Assembly: GCA_030623035.1 (NCBI GenBank)
Contig: JAUXFK010000206.1
Span: 1 to 5,132, forward strand
Length of the DNA: 5,132 bases
From: Deltaproteobacteria bacterium
GTDB taxonomy: Bacteria; Desulfobacterota; UBA8473
Direction: 5' to 3'
The notes under the pieces are model-generated. The model worked only from the letters and a program-made list of their open reading frames with translations, did not search any database and was not told the origin of the DNA. The first letter of the stretch is position 1. Every line of letters begins with the position of its first letter. Both the position numbers and the translations under genes were made by a program. Positions 1 to 4,831 of this stretch are shown here, piece by piece.

Positions 1-236
1 ACCCATCCTATGTTCTCGGCCCAGATGTAGCCTGTGAGCTTTGAATCATCCACCTCCACTCCCGGACCTCCGTCGCCCGAAGGCTCGGCATTTAACCACC
101 CCACATTCTCCCCGTAGGCATACTGGGTGTCGTCGTCATTAGGGTCGATATTTTCGGCATACCCCATCTTGCAGAAAAGTATTAACACTGCTGAAATGAG
201 GAAAATCGCGTTTCGTCTTAGAAACCTTGCTTTCAT
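1..236 (-). CDS. Secreted GENVGW-repeat surface protein, N-terminal part (runs off the window)
   Basis: Reading leftwards from the ATG at 236-234, the frame is open to the window edge and gives 78 residues. Residues 1-27 form a signal peptide: positive start (MKARFLRR), hydrophobic core, and a likely cleavage after Gly-Tyr-Ala. The mature part starts acidic (NIDPNDDDTQ) and then shows two related segments, YAYGENVGWLNAEP and GYIWAENIGW. Exported proteins made of repeated G-Y-x-W-x-E-N-x-G-W units are found in several environmental bacterial lineages; I know of no defined biochemical role. A good ribosome site (AAGGGGTGG) lies just upstream of the ATG, at about 242-250, and supports this start. 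It follows the DUF1566 gene on the same strand after 215 bp, so it may share the c-di-GMP-controlled transcript, but the gap also leaves room for its own promoter. Seen: signal peptide and repeats. Inferred: cell-surface location. Confidence 0.8.
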   Translation of the reverse strand, partial: MKARFLRRNAIFLISAVLILFCKMGYAENIDPNDDDTQYAYGENVGWLNAEPSGDGGPGVEVDDSKLTGYIWAENIGW

Positions 237-256
237 AAAAACCACCCCTTTCAATT

Positions 257-284
257 GACTATTGACTATTGATTATTGAATAAT
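257..284. repeat. Tandem 7-base repeat array 1 (four units)
   Basis: Four consecutive 7-base units: GACTATT, GACTATT, GATTATT, GAATAAT. It lies just upstream of the ribosome site of the gene starting at 236. Read on the minus strand the unit is a rotation of CAATAGT, close to the CAATNGT units of the array at 418-451, so it is inverted relative to that array. Confidence 0.7.
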
Positions 285-417
285 AGGCGTTCACGGGTTC
301 AGAGTTCACCAATAAACGGTTACAAATGCTGCGGTTCAATTGCCGGAGAGTATCTTGGCTGCCGATCCCGCAGTTCATACAGAATGGATATTTTATCCCT
401 GGTCGAGTTGGCCTTTT

Positions 418-451
418 CAATTGTCAATTGACAATCGTCAACCATCAATCC
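418..451. repeat. Tandem 7-base repeat array 2 (five units) with a 16-bp palindrome
   Basis: Units CAATTGT, CAATTGA, CAATCGT, CAACCAT and CAATCC(C) follow each other with period 7 and end exactly at the stop codon of the DUF1566 gene (452-454). The first two units create a perfect 16-bp palindrome, ATTGTCAATTGACAAT, at 420-435. No T-run follows the palindrome on either strand, so it does not look like an intrinsic terminator. It may be only a by-product of the repeat. Confidence 0.7.
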
Positions 452-1126
452 CTAATTGCCGCCACGAACCGGCCACACGTAGTAGACGTTGGACTTATTG
501 TAGCCGCGCACGGTGCCATCGCCCATGCTCATGTTCCAGGCGTGGCTGGTATCGACCACATACGTACTACTGGACCAGTAGTAGTAGGCCTGCACGCCGG
601 TGAAGGGATGACCAGATGGCAAGGCGGGAAGGGAACTACCAAAATCAGTCAGGCTCGGCAGTTCCTTTACGTTGGGTAGACGCCAGTCCCCGGCAACAGA
701 ACCATCGGTGAGACCACAACTCCCACTTGCCAAACCATTGCAGTAGGTCAAGGCATCAGCCCACGTTTTTGTTTCGTTAGGGCAATTGGCGTCTTTCAGC
801 CAGATCAGCCCTGTCAAATTATCAGTCACCGTGCCGTCTCCATTGTCAGTAAACCGTGGAGTGGGCCAAGCAACACCCTTCTCCAAATCCCCGTCATCCC
901 CTGTCGCATAGGATGTCTCCTGACCGGTTTTAGGTACAGCCGCCTCTATACAATACGGACACCTCTCATCTATTAGATTATAGATCTCATCCAGCGTATG
1001 CATGGTCGACCCCGGAGGACCGGCGGGTTCCAGGTCGCCGGCTCCGACAATGCCCGGTAATAAAAGCCCGGTGACAAAAGCCGTAATCATCGCCAACACC
1101 ATCATCCATTTTTGTTGTTTTCTCAT
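452..1126 (-). CDS. Exported DUF1566 (Lcl C-terminal domain) protein under c-di-GMP riboswitch
   Basis: A 224-residue protein. Residues 1-29 are a signal peptide with cleavage near VGAG. A linker (DLEPAGPPGSTMHTLDEIYNL, about 31-51) follows; a Pro-rich linker of this kind often precedes this domain. A CPYC pair lies at 56-59. Residues about 91-223 match DUF1566/Lcl_C: RFTDNGDGTVTDNLTGLIWL (91-110), the W-ADALTYCNGL helix (122-132), DWRLPNVKEL (147-156), a GHPF segment (172-175), YYYWSSSTY (181-189) and the closing VWPVRGG (218-223). The domain is named from the Legionella collagen-like adhesin, where it acts at the cell surface; the ligand here is unknown. The start is fixed by a strong ribosome site, GGAGGAAGG, about 7 nt before the ATG. 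The roughly 410-nt leader carries a c-di-GMP-I aptamer and terminator, so expression is probably switched by c-di-GMP. Extra cysteines at 115, 129 and 137 fit an oxidising extracytoplasmic location. Confidence 0.93.
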   Translation of the reverse strand: MRKQQKWMMVLAMITAFVTGLLLPGIVGAGDLEPAGPPGSTMHTLDEIYNLIDERCPYCIEAAVPKTGQETSYATGDDGDLEKGVAWPTPRFTDNGDGTVTDNLTGLIWLKDANCPNETKTWADALTYCNGLASGSCGLTDGSVAGDWRLPNVKELPSLTDFGSSLPALPSGHPFTGVQAYYYWSSSTYVVDTSHAWNMSMGDGTVRGYNKSNVYYVWPVRGGN

Positions 1127-1146
1127 CTTCCTTCCTCCTCATTTTA

Positions 1147-1167
1147 GTCATCTGTCATCTGTCAATC
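1147..1167. repeat. Tandem 7-base repeat array 3 (three units)
   Basis: Units GTCATCT, GTCATCT, GTCAATC follow each other just upstream of the ribosome site of the DUF1566 gene, inside its leader. In rotated form the units read CATCTGT, CATCTGT, CAATCGT; CAATCGT also occurs in the array at 418-451, in the same orientation. Confidence 0.6.
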
Positions 1168-1307
1168 GTTTATGCATCTTTATATACCTTCAGATTTCCC
1201 CTAAGTTTATCATCCGGCTCTGATCTCACAGCCTTATCTTCCCTCTCAATAGTTTCCCTGGCTGCCTATCTATCACTGATAAAAATCCCTTACGCGTCTG
1301 GACCTGG

Positions 1308-1357
1308 CAGGAGTATGGTAAGCAGTATTTGAGGTGTTTCTACATAGGGTAACCTCC
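1308..1357. repeat. Imperfect 50-bp direct repeat, copy A
   Basis: Aligns without gaps to 1568-1617, exactly 260 bp away, with 34 of 50 positions identical by eye. The best block is TTTGAGGTGTTT followed after a few bases by ACCTCC. A 5-bp stem GAGGT/ACCTC (1331-1335 with 1352-1356) with a 16-nt loop is kept in both copies. This copy lies between the terminator and the DUF1566 gene. Confidence 0.6.
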
Positions 1358-1370
1358 GCCAAAAGGGGGG

Positions 1371-1432
1371 TAAATAAAAAGCCGAACTACACACAATGTG
1401 ACCTTAACGATGTCACACTCGGCAGTTCGGCT
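1371..1432 (-). terminator. Intrinsic terminator, expression platform of the riboswitch
   Basis: On the minus strand AGCCGAACT (1432-1424) pairs perfectly with AGTTCGGCT (1388-1380), a 9-bp GC-rich stem. A second 6-bp stem, TGTGAC/GTCACA (1417-1412 with 1402-1397), closes a 9-nt inner loop. The stem is followed directly by the run TTTTTATTTA. The 5' arm AGCC also belongs to the P2 helix of the aptamer, and the P1 strand (1418-1424) lies inside the terminator hairpin, so aptamer and terminator cannot both form. This arrangement predicts that ligand binding prevents termination (an ON switch). On the plus strand the same hairpin is followed by ATCTTTTT and might also stop rightward transcripts. 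Confidence 0.88.
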
Positions 1433-1533
1433 ATCTTTTTCAAATAGAGATAAGCGTTAAATGAGGGTCAACAGTAAATTTTAAGACCCGTGACTTTCCG
1501 TCCCCATCTCACGATGGGTTTGGCCTTACCGAG
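1418..1533 (-). ncRNA. Cyclic-di-GMP-I (GEMM-I) riboswitch aptamer
   Basis: The minus-strand sequence fits the GEMM-I fold throughout. P1: CUCGGUA (1533-1527) pairs with UGCCGAG (1424-1418), 7 bp with one G-U. Then GGCCAAACC leads into a 6-bp hairpin, CCCAUC/GAUGGG (1518-1503), capped by the GNRA tetraloop GUGA. Next come GACGGAAAGUC and ACGGGUCUU, matching the conserved GACGCAAAGCC-ACGGGUCU element, and the 3' side AAGAUAGCCG (1437-1428), matching the usual AGA-AGCCG. The variable end of P2 holds a 45-nt insert (1438-1482), making the aptamer longer than typical. By alignment to the Vibrio cholerae Vc2 aptamer, ligand-contacting G20 (1524) and A47 (1497) are kept, and the G21-C46 pair is replaced by C21-G46 (1523, 1498). 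G20 favours c-di-GMP over cGAMP. The downstream terminator and the DUF1566 gene complete the unit. Confidence 0.93.
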
Positions 1534-1548
1534 AATAGAAATCCCAAC

Positions 1549-1576
1549 AGAATAGTATACATTCCATCAGGATCAA
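1549..1576 (-). promoter_or_regulatory. Candidate sigma-70-type promoter for the riboswitch leader
   Basis: On the minus strand TTGATC (1576-1571) and TATTCT (1554-1549) are separated by 16 bp. Transcription would begin close to 1542, a few bases before P1 of the aptamer, which is where a riboswitch promoter is expected. A TATACT hexamer (1559-1554) overlaps and is an alternative -10, but it has no good -35 at the right distance. Confidence 0.45.
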
Positions 1577-1617
1577 GGCTTGCACATTTTGAGGTGTTTT
1601 TCCACGAGATGACCTCC
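1568..1617. repeat. Imperfect 50-bp direct repeat, copy B
   Basis: Partner of 1308-1357 at an offset of exactly 260 bp with the same GAGGT/ACCTC stem (1591-1595 with 1612-1616). This copy overlaps the -35 element of the candidate riboswitch promoter, so the two copies bracket the promoter -10, aptamer and terminator. Confidence 0.6.
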
Positions 1618-1794
1618 TGGACAGAGGTTAAATGGTTGAAGGAAAATTATTATTCCATTGAACGAAAAAAAGGCTTTTCAGTCAAGCGAAATCGGCTTCC
1701 AGAGTCGCCTCATAATCAATGGGTTTGAATTGATGAAGGTTAGGATAAATCTCGTATATTATGGTGTGAAAAAGCGGTCCATTGGTAACTCACT

Positions 1795-1819
1795 GAAAGC
1801 GTGAAAGCGGGACGCTCTT
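1795..1819. repeat. Dispersed 25-bp repeat, copy 1
   Basis: Matches 4912-4936 in the same orientation at 21 of 25 positions. Both begin GAAAGC and end with the identical 11-mer GGGACGCTCTT. I associate sequence of this kind with leftovers of REP-type (IS200-like) transposase regions in Desulfobacterota genomes, from memory only; no transposase gene is present here. Confidence 0.55.
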
Positions 1820-1890
1820 CAATAATTCAATATCTCAATTCTTGATTTCCTCTAAGCTATGATATCTTTACAGACCCTCAGGATATCAGT

Positions 1891-1918
1891 TGGCAAGAAA
1901 ATCTGTGAGAGCTTGCCA
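1891..1918. repeat. Inverted repeat (hairpin), 7-bp arms
   Basis: TGGCAAG (1891-1897) and CTTGCCA (1912-1918) are perfect complements around a 14-nt loop. It lies about 50 bp beyond the stop of the minus-strand 47-residue gene. No U-tract follows it, so a terminator role is doubtful. Confidence 0.4.
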
Positions 1919-1970
1919 TATGAAGATCATATTACATTGTTTTTGGTTTAGCCTTGAATTCAAACATAAA

Positions 1971-2114
1971 TCATTCGCCGACTTGCTCAACCCTGTCCCG
2001 AATGCAGGCTATCAGCGTCTCAAGCTCACTCTTCCTTAATTGCAGCAGGAAAGCCAGATCGACATCGGTCTTGAGAACTCCCTGGATAATTTCAACCAAT
2101 TTCTCTTTGTTCAT
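1971..2114 (-). CDS. Small 47-residue protein, conserved-looking, function unknown
   Basis: The minus-strand frame from ATG (2114-2112) to TGA (1973-1971) gives 47 residues starting MNKEKLVEIIQGVLKTDVDL and ending CIRDRVEQVGE. It has the composition of a real soluble helical protein: amphipathic helices about 3-15 and 24-44, balanced charge (KSELETL, IRDRVEQ), one cysteine. Short proteins with a similar 'K-T-D-x-x-L-x-F-L-L-x-L' and 'E-L-x-x-L-x-x-C-I-R' pattern are, as far as I recall, annotated as hypothetical in Desulfobacterota genomes. A GGAG lies 13 nt before the ATG, further than ideal, so the start is only moderately sure. It is in the same direction as the 243-residue gene and IHF gene upstream. 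The plus-strand frame over the same bases looks random and is not a gene. Confidence 0.62.
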   Translation of the reverse strand: MNKEKLVEIIQGVLKTDVDLAFLLQLRKSELETLIACIRDRVEQVGE

Positions 2115-2174
2115 GATATATCTGATTCTCCAAAACCGTTCTTGCGTCAATTGGATCGAAAAAGTATGCCTTTT

Positions 2175-2264
2175 TTATGCTCTTAAAGGTTCCTCTTGTT
2201 TCTCAATATCCTTTTCATATCTCTCCAACATCACTCCTGCTGCACGGATCTCCTCCCTTTTCAG
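2175..2264 (-). other. In-frame 29-codon extension after the TAG stop of the 243-residue gene
   Basis: After the amber codon (2267-2265) the same frame continues for 29 sense codons to TAA (2177-2175). It encodes a hydrophilic, helical segment including REEIRAAGVMLERYEKDIEK, which reads like real protein rather than random sequence. It could be a former C-terminus cut off by a nonsense mutation, a read-through extension, or the remains of a separate small gene. The internal ATG at 2231-2229 would give only 18 residues. Confidence 0.35.
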
Positions 2265-2996
2265 CTATAAAATAGTATCTTCAGCATAGACATTTCCGCT
2301 CTCTAATACCTTCCAATACTTACCAAACCGCCCAATAGAAACATTCATGACATAACCGACTTTCAGGACATTCACAAGCTCTTTGCTTAACATTACAGGA
2401 CCTCTTTCTGTGCCTTCTTCATTTTCAAGATAGGCAAAATATTTTTCAAATCGAACAATCTTCATGTATCCTTCATCCCATTCTTCTGGCTCTTTGTGAT
2501 GGTCAATCGAAACGATTCTATCCTCATCTCCAGTCATCCAAGCACCCGGATCAGGGGTATGAAGCAAATAAAGCAAATCTCCGGCTTTTTGAAGACATTT
2601 GACTTCTTTACTTTTACCTCTGGGTAAAGAATCTATAAAATCTTCATAATGTTCCTCATCAAAATAATTATGCTTATAACACCATTTGATCCACTTACGT
2701 AAAATTCCAGGAGCTCTGGCCTGTAAGGTATCGCTACCTATTACTTTTCTGGGTAACCACCAATCAATAAAATTGGATATTGCGCCACCGTAATAATCTT
2801 CCCAATTATGGGAGAGCAGATATTCCCCGTCATCGTTCTCGATCACGGCTGAAGGATCAGAAAGAAGGCTTTCCAAAAACAAATATAGAACATCTATATA
2901 AAGTCTTTTCGTCTTCTCCGACACCTCAACCGACTTTAGGTATTCAACTGCTGATTCAGCAATATCAGATGGATGTTTGGATATCTCTTTAAACAT
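2265..2996 (-). CDS. Hypothetical protein with recombinase core-binding-like N-terminus
   Basis: A 243-residue soluble protein without signal peptide or membrane segment. Residues about 13-125 are helical and resemble the SAM-like core-binding domain of tyrosine recombinases: AVEYLKS-VSEKTKRLYIDVLYLFLESLL (17-45), then a later helix around LRKWIKWCYKHNYFDEE (99-115). The catalytic domain with its Arg-His-x-x-Arg and Tyr residues is absent. Instead, residues about 177-235 form a likely beta-rich domain (YMKIVRFEKYFAYLEN, LKVGYVMNVSIGRFGKYWKVLESG). I do not recognise the full-length family, so no recombinase activity should be assumed; a DNA- or protein-binding role is possible. The ribosome site is weak (AAGAG about 9 nt before the ATG). 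It starts 52 nt after the IHF-like gene and is probably co-transcribed with it. The frame stays open past the TAG stop, so the C-terminus may be shortened. Confidence 0.75.
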   Translation of the reverse strand: MFKEISKHPSDIAESAVEYLKSVEVSEKTKRLYIDVLYLFLESLLSDPSAVIENDDGEYLLSHNWEDYYGGAISNFIDWWLPRKVIGSDTLQARAPGILRKWIKWCYKHNYFDEEHYEDFIDSLPRGKSKEVKCLQKAGDLLYLLHTPDPGAWMTGDEDRIVSIDHHKEPEEWDEGYMKIVRFEKYFAYLENEEGTERGPVMLSKELVNVLKVGYVMNVSIGRFGKYWKVLESGNVYAEDTIL

Positions 2997-3048
2997 TTTG
3001 ACAACTCTTTTTCGTTCCCATTTCGTTGACTACTCTTGGAACAGCGGG

Positions 3049-3336
3049 TCAAGGTCCTCCATTAATTTTATATTTTAACCGTCCTGAGCACTTGAAGGTC
3101 ACCACTCTCCTTGTTTCGTGCATCAAATCATCCCCGGTCTGAGGATTCCTGCCTCTCCGCTCCTTCTTTTCCTTAACACAAAACTTCCCGAAACCAGAAA
3201 TAAGGATATCTTCGCCGGACTCAAGGGTTGTCTTAATTGATTCCAGAAGGGTTTTGACAGCTTTTGTGGCCTGGGATCTATTCAGGTCGGTGCTGTTGTA
3301 AATACTGTCAATGATGTTAGCTTTGTTGAGGGTCAT
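3049..3336 (-). CDS. ihfA: IHF-alpha/HU-family DNA-bending protein
   Basis: A 95-residue protein covering the whole bacterial DNA-bending fold: helical dimerisation half (NKANIIDSIYNSTDLNRSQATKAVKTLLESIKTTLESG, 4-41), the conserved ISGFGKF strand (46-52), the DNA-contacting arm with RRGRNPQTG (60-68) carrying the intercalating proline P65, and the closing strand RRVVTFKCSGRLK. The arm sequence and the GFGKF-EKK-R-GRNPQTG series are closest to IHF alpha, though such genes in Desulfobacterota are often multiple and HU-like; the symbol is therefore tentative. A good ribosome site (AGGAGT, 3351-3346) precedes the ATG by 9 nt. The protein would act on the nucleoid, bending DNA in promoters and recombination sites. 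A TTGACA-containing promoter lies about 65 bp upstream. Downstream, the 243-residue gene follows after 52 nt. The C-terminus (INGGP) is slightly longer than the usual family end. Confidence 0.92.
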   Translation of the reverse strand: MTLNKANIIDSIYNSTDLNRSQATKAVKTLLESIKTTLESGEDILISGFGKFCVKEKKERRGRNPQTGDDLMHETRRVVTFKCSGRLKYKINGGP

Positions 3337-3375
3337 GGGTCGGTTACTCCTGTTGGGGGAAAAGTTATTGAGGGA

Positions 3376-3404
3376 AAATTACAATCATACGTCAATTTTG
3401 TCAA
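3376..3404 (-). promoter_or_regulatory. Candidate promoter for the IHF-like gene
   Basis: On the minus strand a perfect TTGACA (3404-3399) is followed by TAATTT (3381-3376) at 17 bp or by TGTAAT (3383-3378) at 15 bp. The -35 is strong and the -10 ambiguous. Transcription would start about 35 nt before the ATG. Confidence 0.5.
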
Positions 3405-3453
3405 GAAATTCAAATGTTTCAAGCGTCGGAGTAAAGGTGTGTGATGATGCCAT

Positions 3454-3472
3454 TTTGACCGGATATGTCAAA
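3454..3472. promoter_or_regulatory. Dyad TTTGAC-N7-GTCAAA, candidate operator
   Basis: Perfect 6-bp inverted arms (3454-3459 and 3467-3472) around 7 bases, overlapping a second dyad CGGAT/ATCCG (3460-3464, 3472-3476). It lies midway between the divergent promoters of the IHF-like gene and the transporter, with no T-run, which fits a binding site for a dimeric regulator. No regulator gene is visible beside it. Confidence 0.4.
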
Positions 3473-3509
3473 TCCGTGTGGTAAAGATTTAATTGTTATC
3501 AGCATCCTC

Positions 3510-3537
3510 TTGACTATTTACTTGATTTCAGTATATT
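3510..3537 (+). promoter_or_regulatory. Sigma-70-type promoter for the MFS transporter
   Basis: TTGACT (3510-3515) and TATATT (3532-3537), each matching consensus in five of six bases, are 16 bp apart. Transcription would begin near 3544, leaving a 5' leader of about 140 nt before the ATG at 3683. I see no recognisable riboswitch in that leader. Confidence 0.65.
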
Positions 3538-3682
3538 TTTCCCGATCCCTTGAACCTTTTTTAATAATCCAAAAACGAGGGAAAACTATTAATCGGCTCT
3601 TCTAAAACCCCATTTGTCCAAGATGAGCTAAAAGGATTCTGCATAGCCACTCAACCGGCCAATTCCTAGAAGAAAGATCTCT

Positions 3683-4831
3683 ATGTTGTATAGTCCGTCA
3701 TTTCTTATCATAGCCTTTTCCAATCTTTTTACAGTGTCCAGCTTTGGCTGTTTCTTCCTCTTTCCTCTTTTTATTACGGACCATGGAGGCTCTAAGGCCG
3801 ATATAGGGCTAATTATGGGAGCCTTTGCCCTCTCCGCTGTCCTCTGTCGTCCCTGGATCTCCGACATGGTTGATCGAATCGGGAGGAAGAGAAGTTATAC
3901 AATTGGATGCCTCATCATGACTACTCTTCCTCTCACATATCTCCTCTTGCAAGGGGATCTGACTCAATTCTACCTTCCTCTTATTCTTGTACGGATTTTA
4001 CATGGTATAGGGTTAGCCATGTGCTTTACGTCCGTATTCACTTACATCGCTGACATTGTCCCTGAAGCACGCCTAAATGAAGGGCTCGGTATGTTCGGTG
4101 TCACGGGACTTATAGGGATGGCCATTGGTCCTGTCATTGGTGAAACAATAATCAAGGAATTTGGATTTTCCATTTTCTTTCTTGCTGCCACGGGGATGGC
4201 TACCATTGGTCTTTTGCTCCAATTCCCTCTCCCGGAGTCCTATGTTCATGTCTCGCATAAATCAACCCCTTCCTTTTTCTCCGTCCTTATAAGAAGAAAA
4301 ATGTTTATTATCTTCTTACTTGCCTTTTTATTTGGTTTTGCACTGGCAGCCTTTGGAGGTTTTGTCTCTCCTTATGCAAAGGAAAAAAATCTTGCATTCA
4401 TCTCCCTTTACTACCTCTTCTATTCTTCAGCAGCGGTTATTACAAGGCTTCTTGGAGGGAAGCTTGGCGATAAGATTGGAGAAGAAAGGATCATCCCATA
4501 CGGTCTAACCCTAACAGGTATAGGGCCTCTTATTTTGATTTTTCTGGGAGGAAACGTGACTTTGGCCATTTCAGGCTTAATGTCCGGCTGTGGCCATGGA
4601 TTTCTCTTTCCATGCCTTAATGCCCTGGCCATACGAAACGAACCCATCCATATCCGTGGCAGAATTACAGGGGTCTTTACAGGCGGGATAGACATGGGAG
4701 TATTTGTCGGCTCTATTATACTTGGTTACATCGGACAATTGGCGGGTTTTCGCGCTCTATTCTTCGCCGCCGGAATTTCTCTGCTGATAGGACTCGGTGT
4801 TTACAAGTTTCAGGGAGTGAATAACAGATAG
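3683..4831 (+). CDS. Major facilitator superfamily transporter, substrate unknown
   Basis: A 382-residue, strongly hydrophobic inner-membrane protein with the size and layout of a 12-helix MFS carrier in two halves. The loop between helices 2 and 3 carries motif A, DMVDRIGRKR (61-70). Helix 4 has the motif-B pattern with arginine and glycines, LVRILHGIGLA (102-112). Helix 5 has a glycine-rich motif-C-like stretch, GVTGLIGMAIGPVIGE (139-154). A central loop (about 185-206) separates the halves, and motif A is repeated after helix 8 as GKLGDKIGEE (259-268). This points to a proton-linked efflux-type carrier, but the substrate cannot be told from sequence. The start has only a weak ribosome site (AGAAGAAAG shortly before the ATG); the first hydrophobic helix begins within a few residues, so an upstream start is not needed. 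It is transcribed alone, divergently from the IHF-like gene, from the promoter at 3510-3537. No clear terminator follows. Confidence 0.92.
   Translation: MLYSPSFLIIAFSNLFTVSSFGCFFLFPLFITDHGGSKADIGLIMGAFALSAVLCRPWISDMVDRIGRKRSYTIGCLIMTTLPLTYLLLQGDLTQFYLPLILVRILHGIGLAMCFTSVFTYIADIVPEARLNEGLGMFGVTGLIGMAIGPVIGETIIKEFGFSIFFLAATGMATIGLLLQFPLPESYVHVSHKSTPSFFSVLIRRKMFIIFLLAFLFGFALAAFGGFVSPYAKEKNLAFISLYYLFYSSAAVITRLLGGKLGDKIGEERIIPYGLTLTGIGPLILIFLGGNVTLAISGLMSGCGHGFLFPCLNALAIRNEPIHIRGRITGVFTGGIDMGVFVGSIILGYIGQLAGFRALFFAAGISLLIGLGVYKFQGVNNR

Larger units (their letters stand above)
1618..1970. other. Gene-free stretch between riboswitch promoter and the 47-residue gene
   Basis: I find no credible coding frame here on either strand; the few starts present lead to frames of about a dozen codons. 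It is AT-rich and holds one copy of a dispersed repeat (1795-1819) and a hairpin at 1891-1918 (TGGCAAG/CTTGCCA, 14-nt loop) without a T-run on either side. It may be decayed mobile-element sequence. Confidence 0.5.

Noticed and set aside
420..435. Palindrome after the DUF1566 stop as a terminator
   Set aside because: AT-rich with no loop and no T-run; explained by the heptamer repeats.
452..600. Diversity-generating retroelement variable region at the 3' end of the DUF1566 gene
   Set aside because: DUF1566-like domains can be C-type-lectin-like targets, but I see no template repeat and no reverse transcriptase in the window.
326..679. Plus-strand open frames (326-679 and 340-603)
   Set aside because: They lie largely antisense to the DUF1566 gene, have irregular composition and no ribosome site; the minus-strand protein is clearly the real one.
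1210..1300. Second, degraded c-di-GMP aptamer in the DUF1566 leader
   Set aside because: GGGAAACUAUUGAGAGGGAA on the minus strand is loosely like the aptamer core, but the GAGA-capped stem does not pair and the conserved ACGGGUCU element is missing. Kept only as a possibility tied to the 260-bp repeat.
1660..1715. Terminator-like sequence with a run of seven T on the minus strand
   Set aside because: Only a 4-bp AGGC/GCCT pairing can be found before the T-run, too weak to call.
1954..2289. Plus-strand open frame of 111 codons
   Set aside because: Ser-rich, random-looking product without recognisable domain, antisense to the better-supported 47-residue minus-strand gene.
4420..4695. Minus-strand open frame within the transporter gene
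   Set aside because: Proline- and arginine-rich shadow of the MFS coding sequence; the same holds for minus-strand frames at 3628-3867 and 4073-4258.
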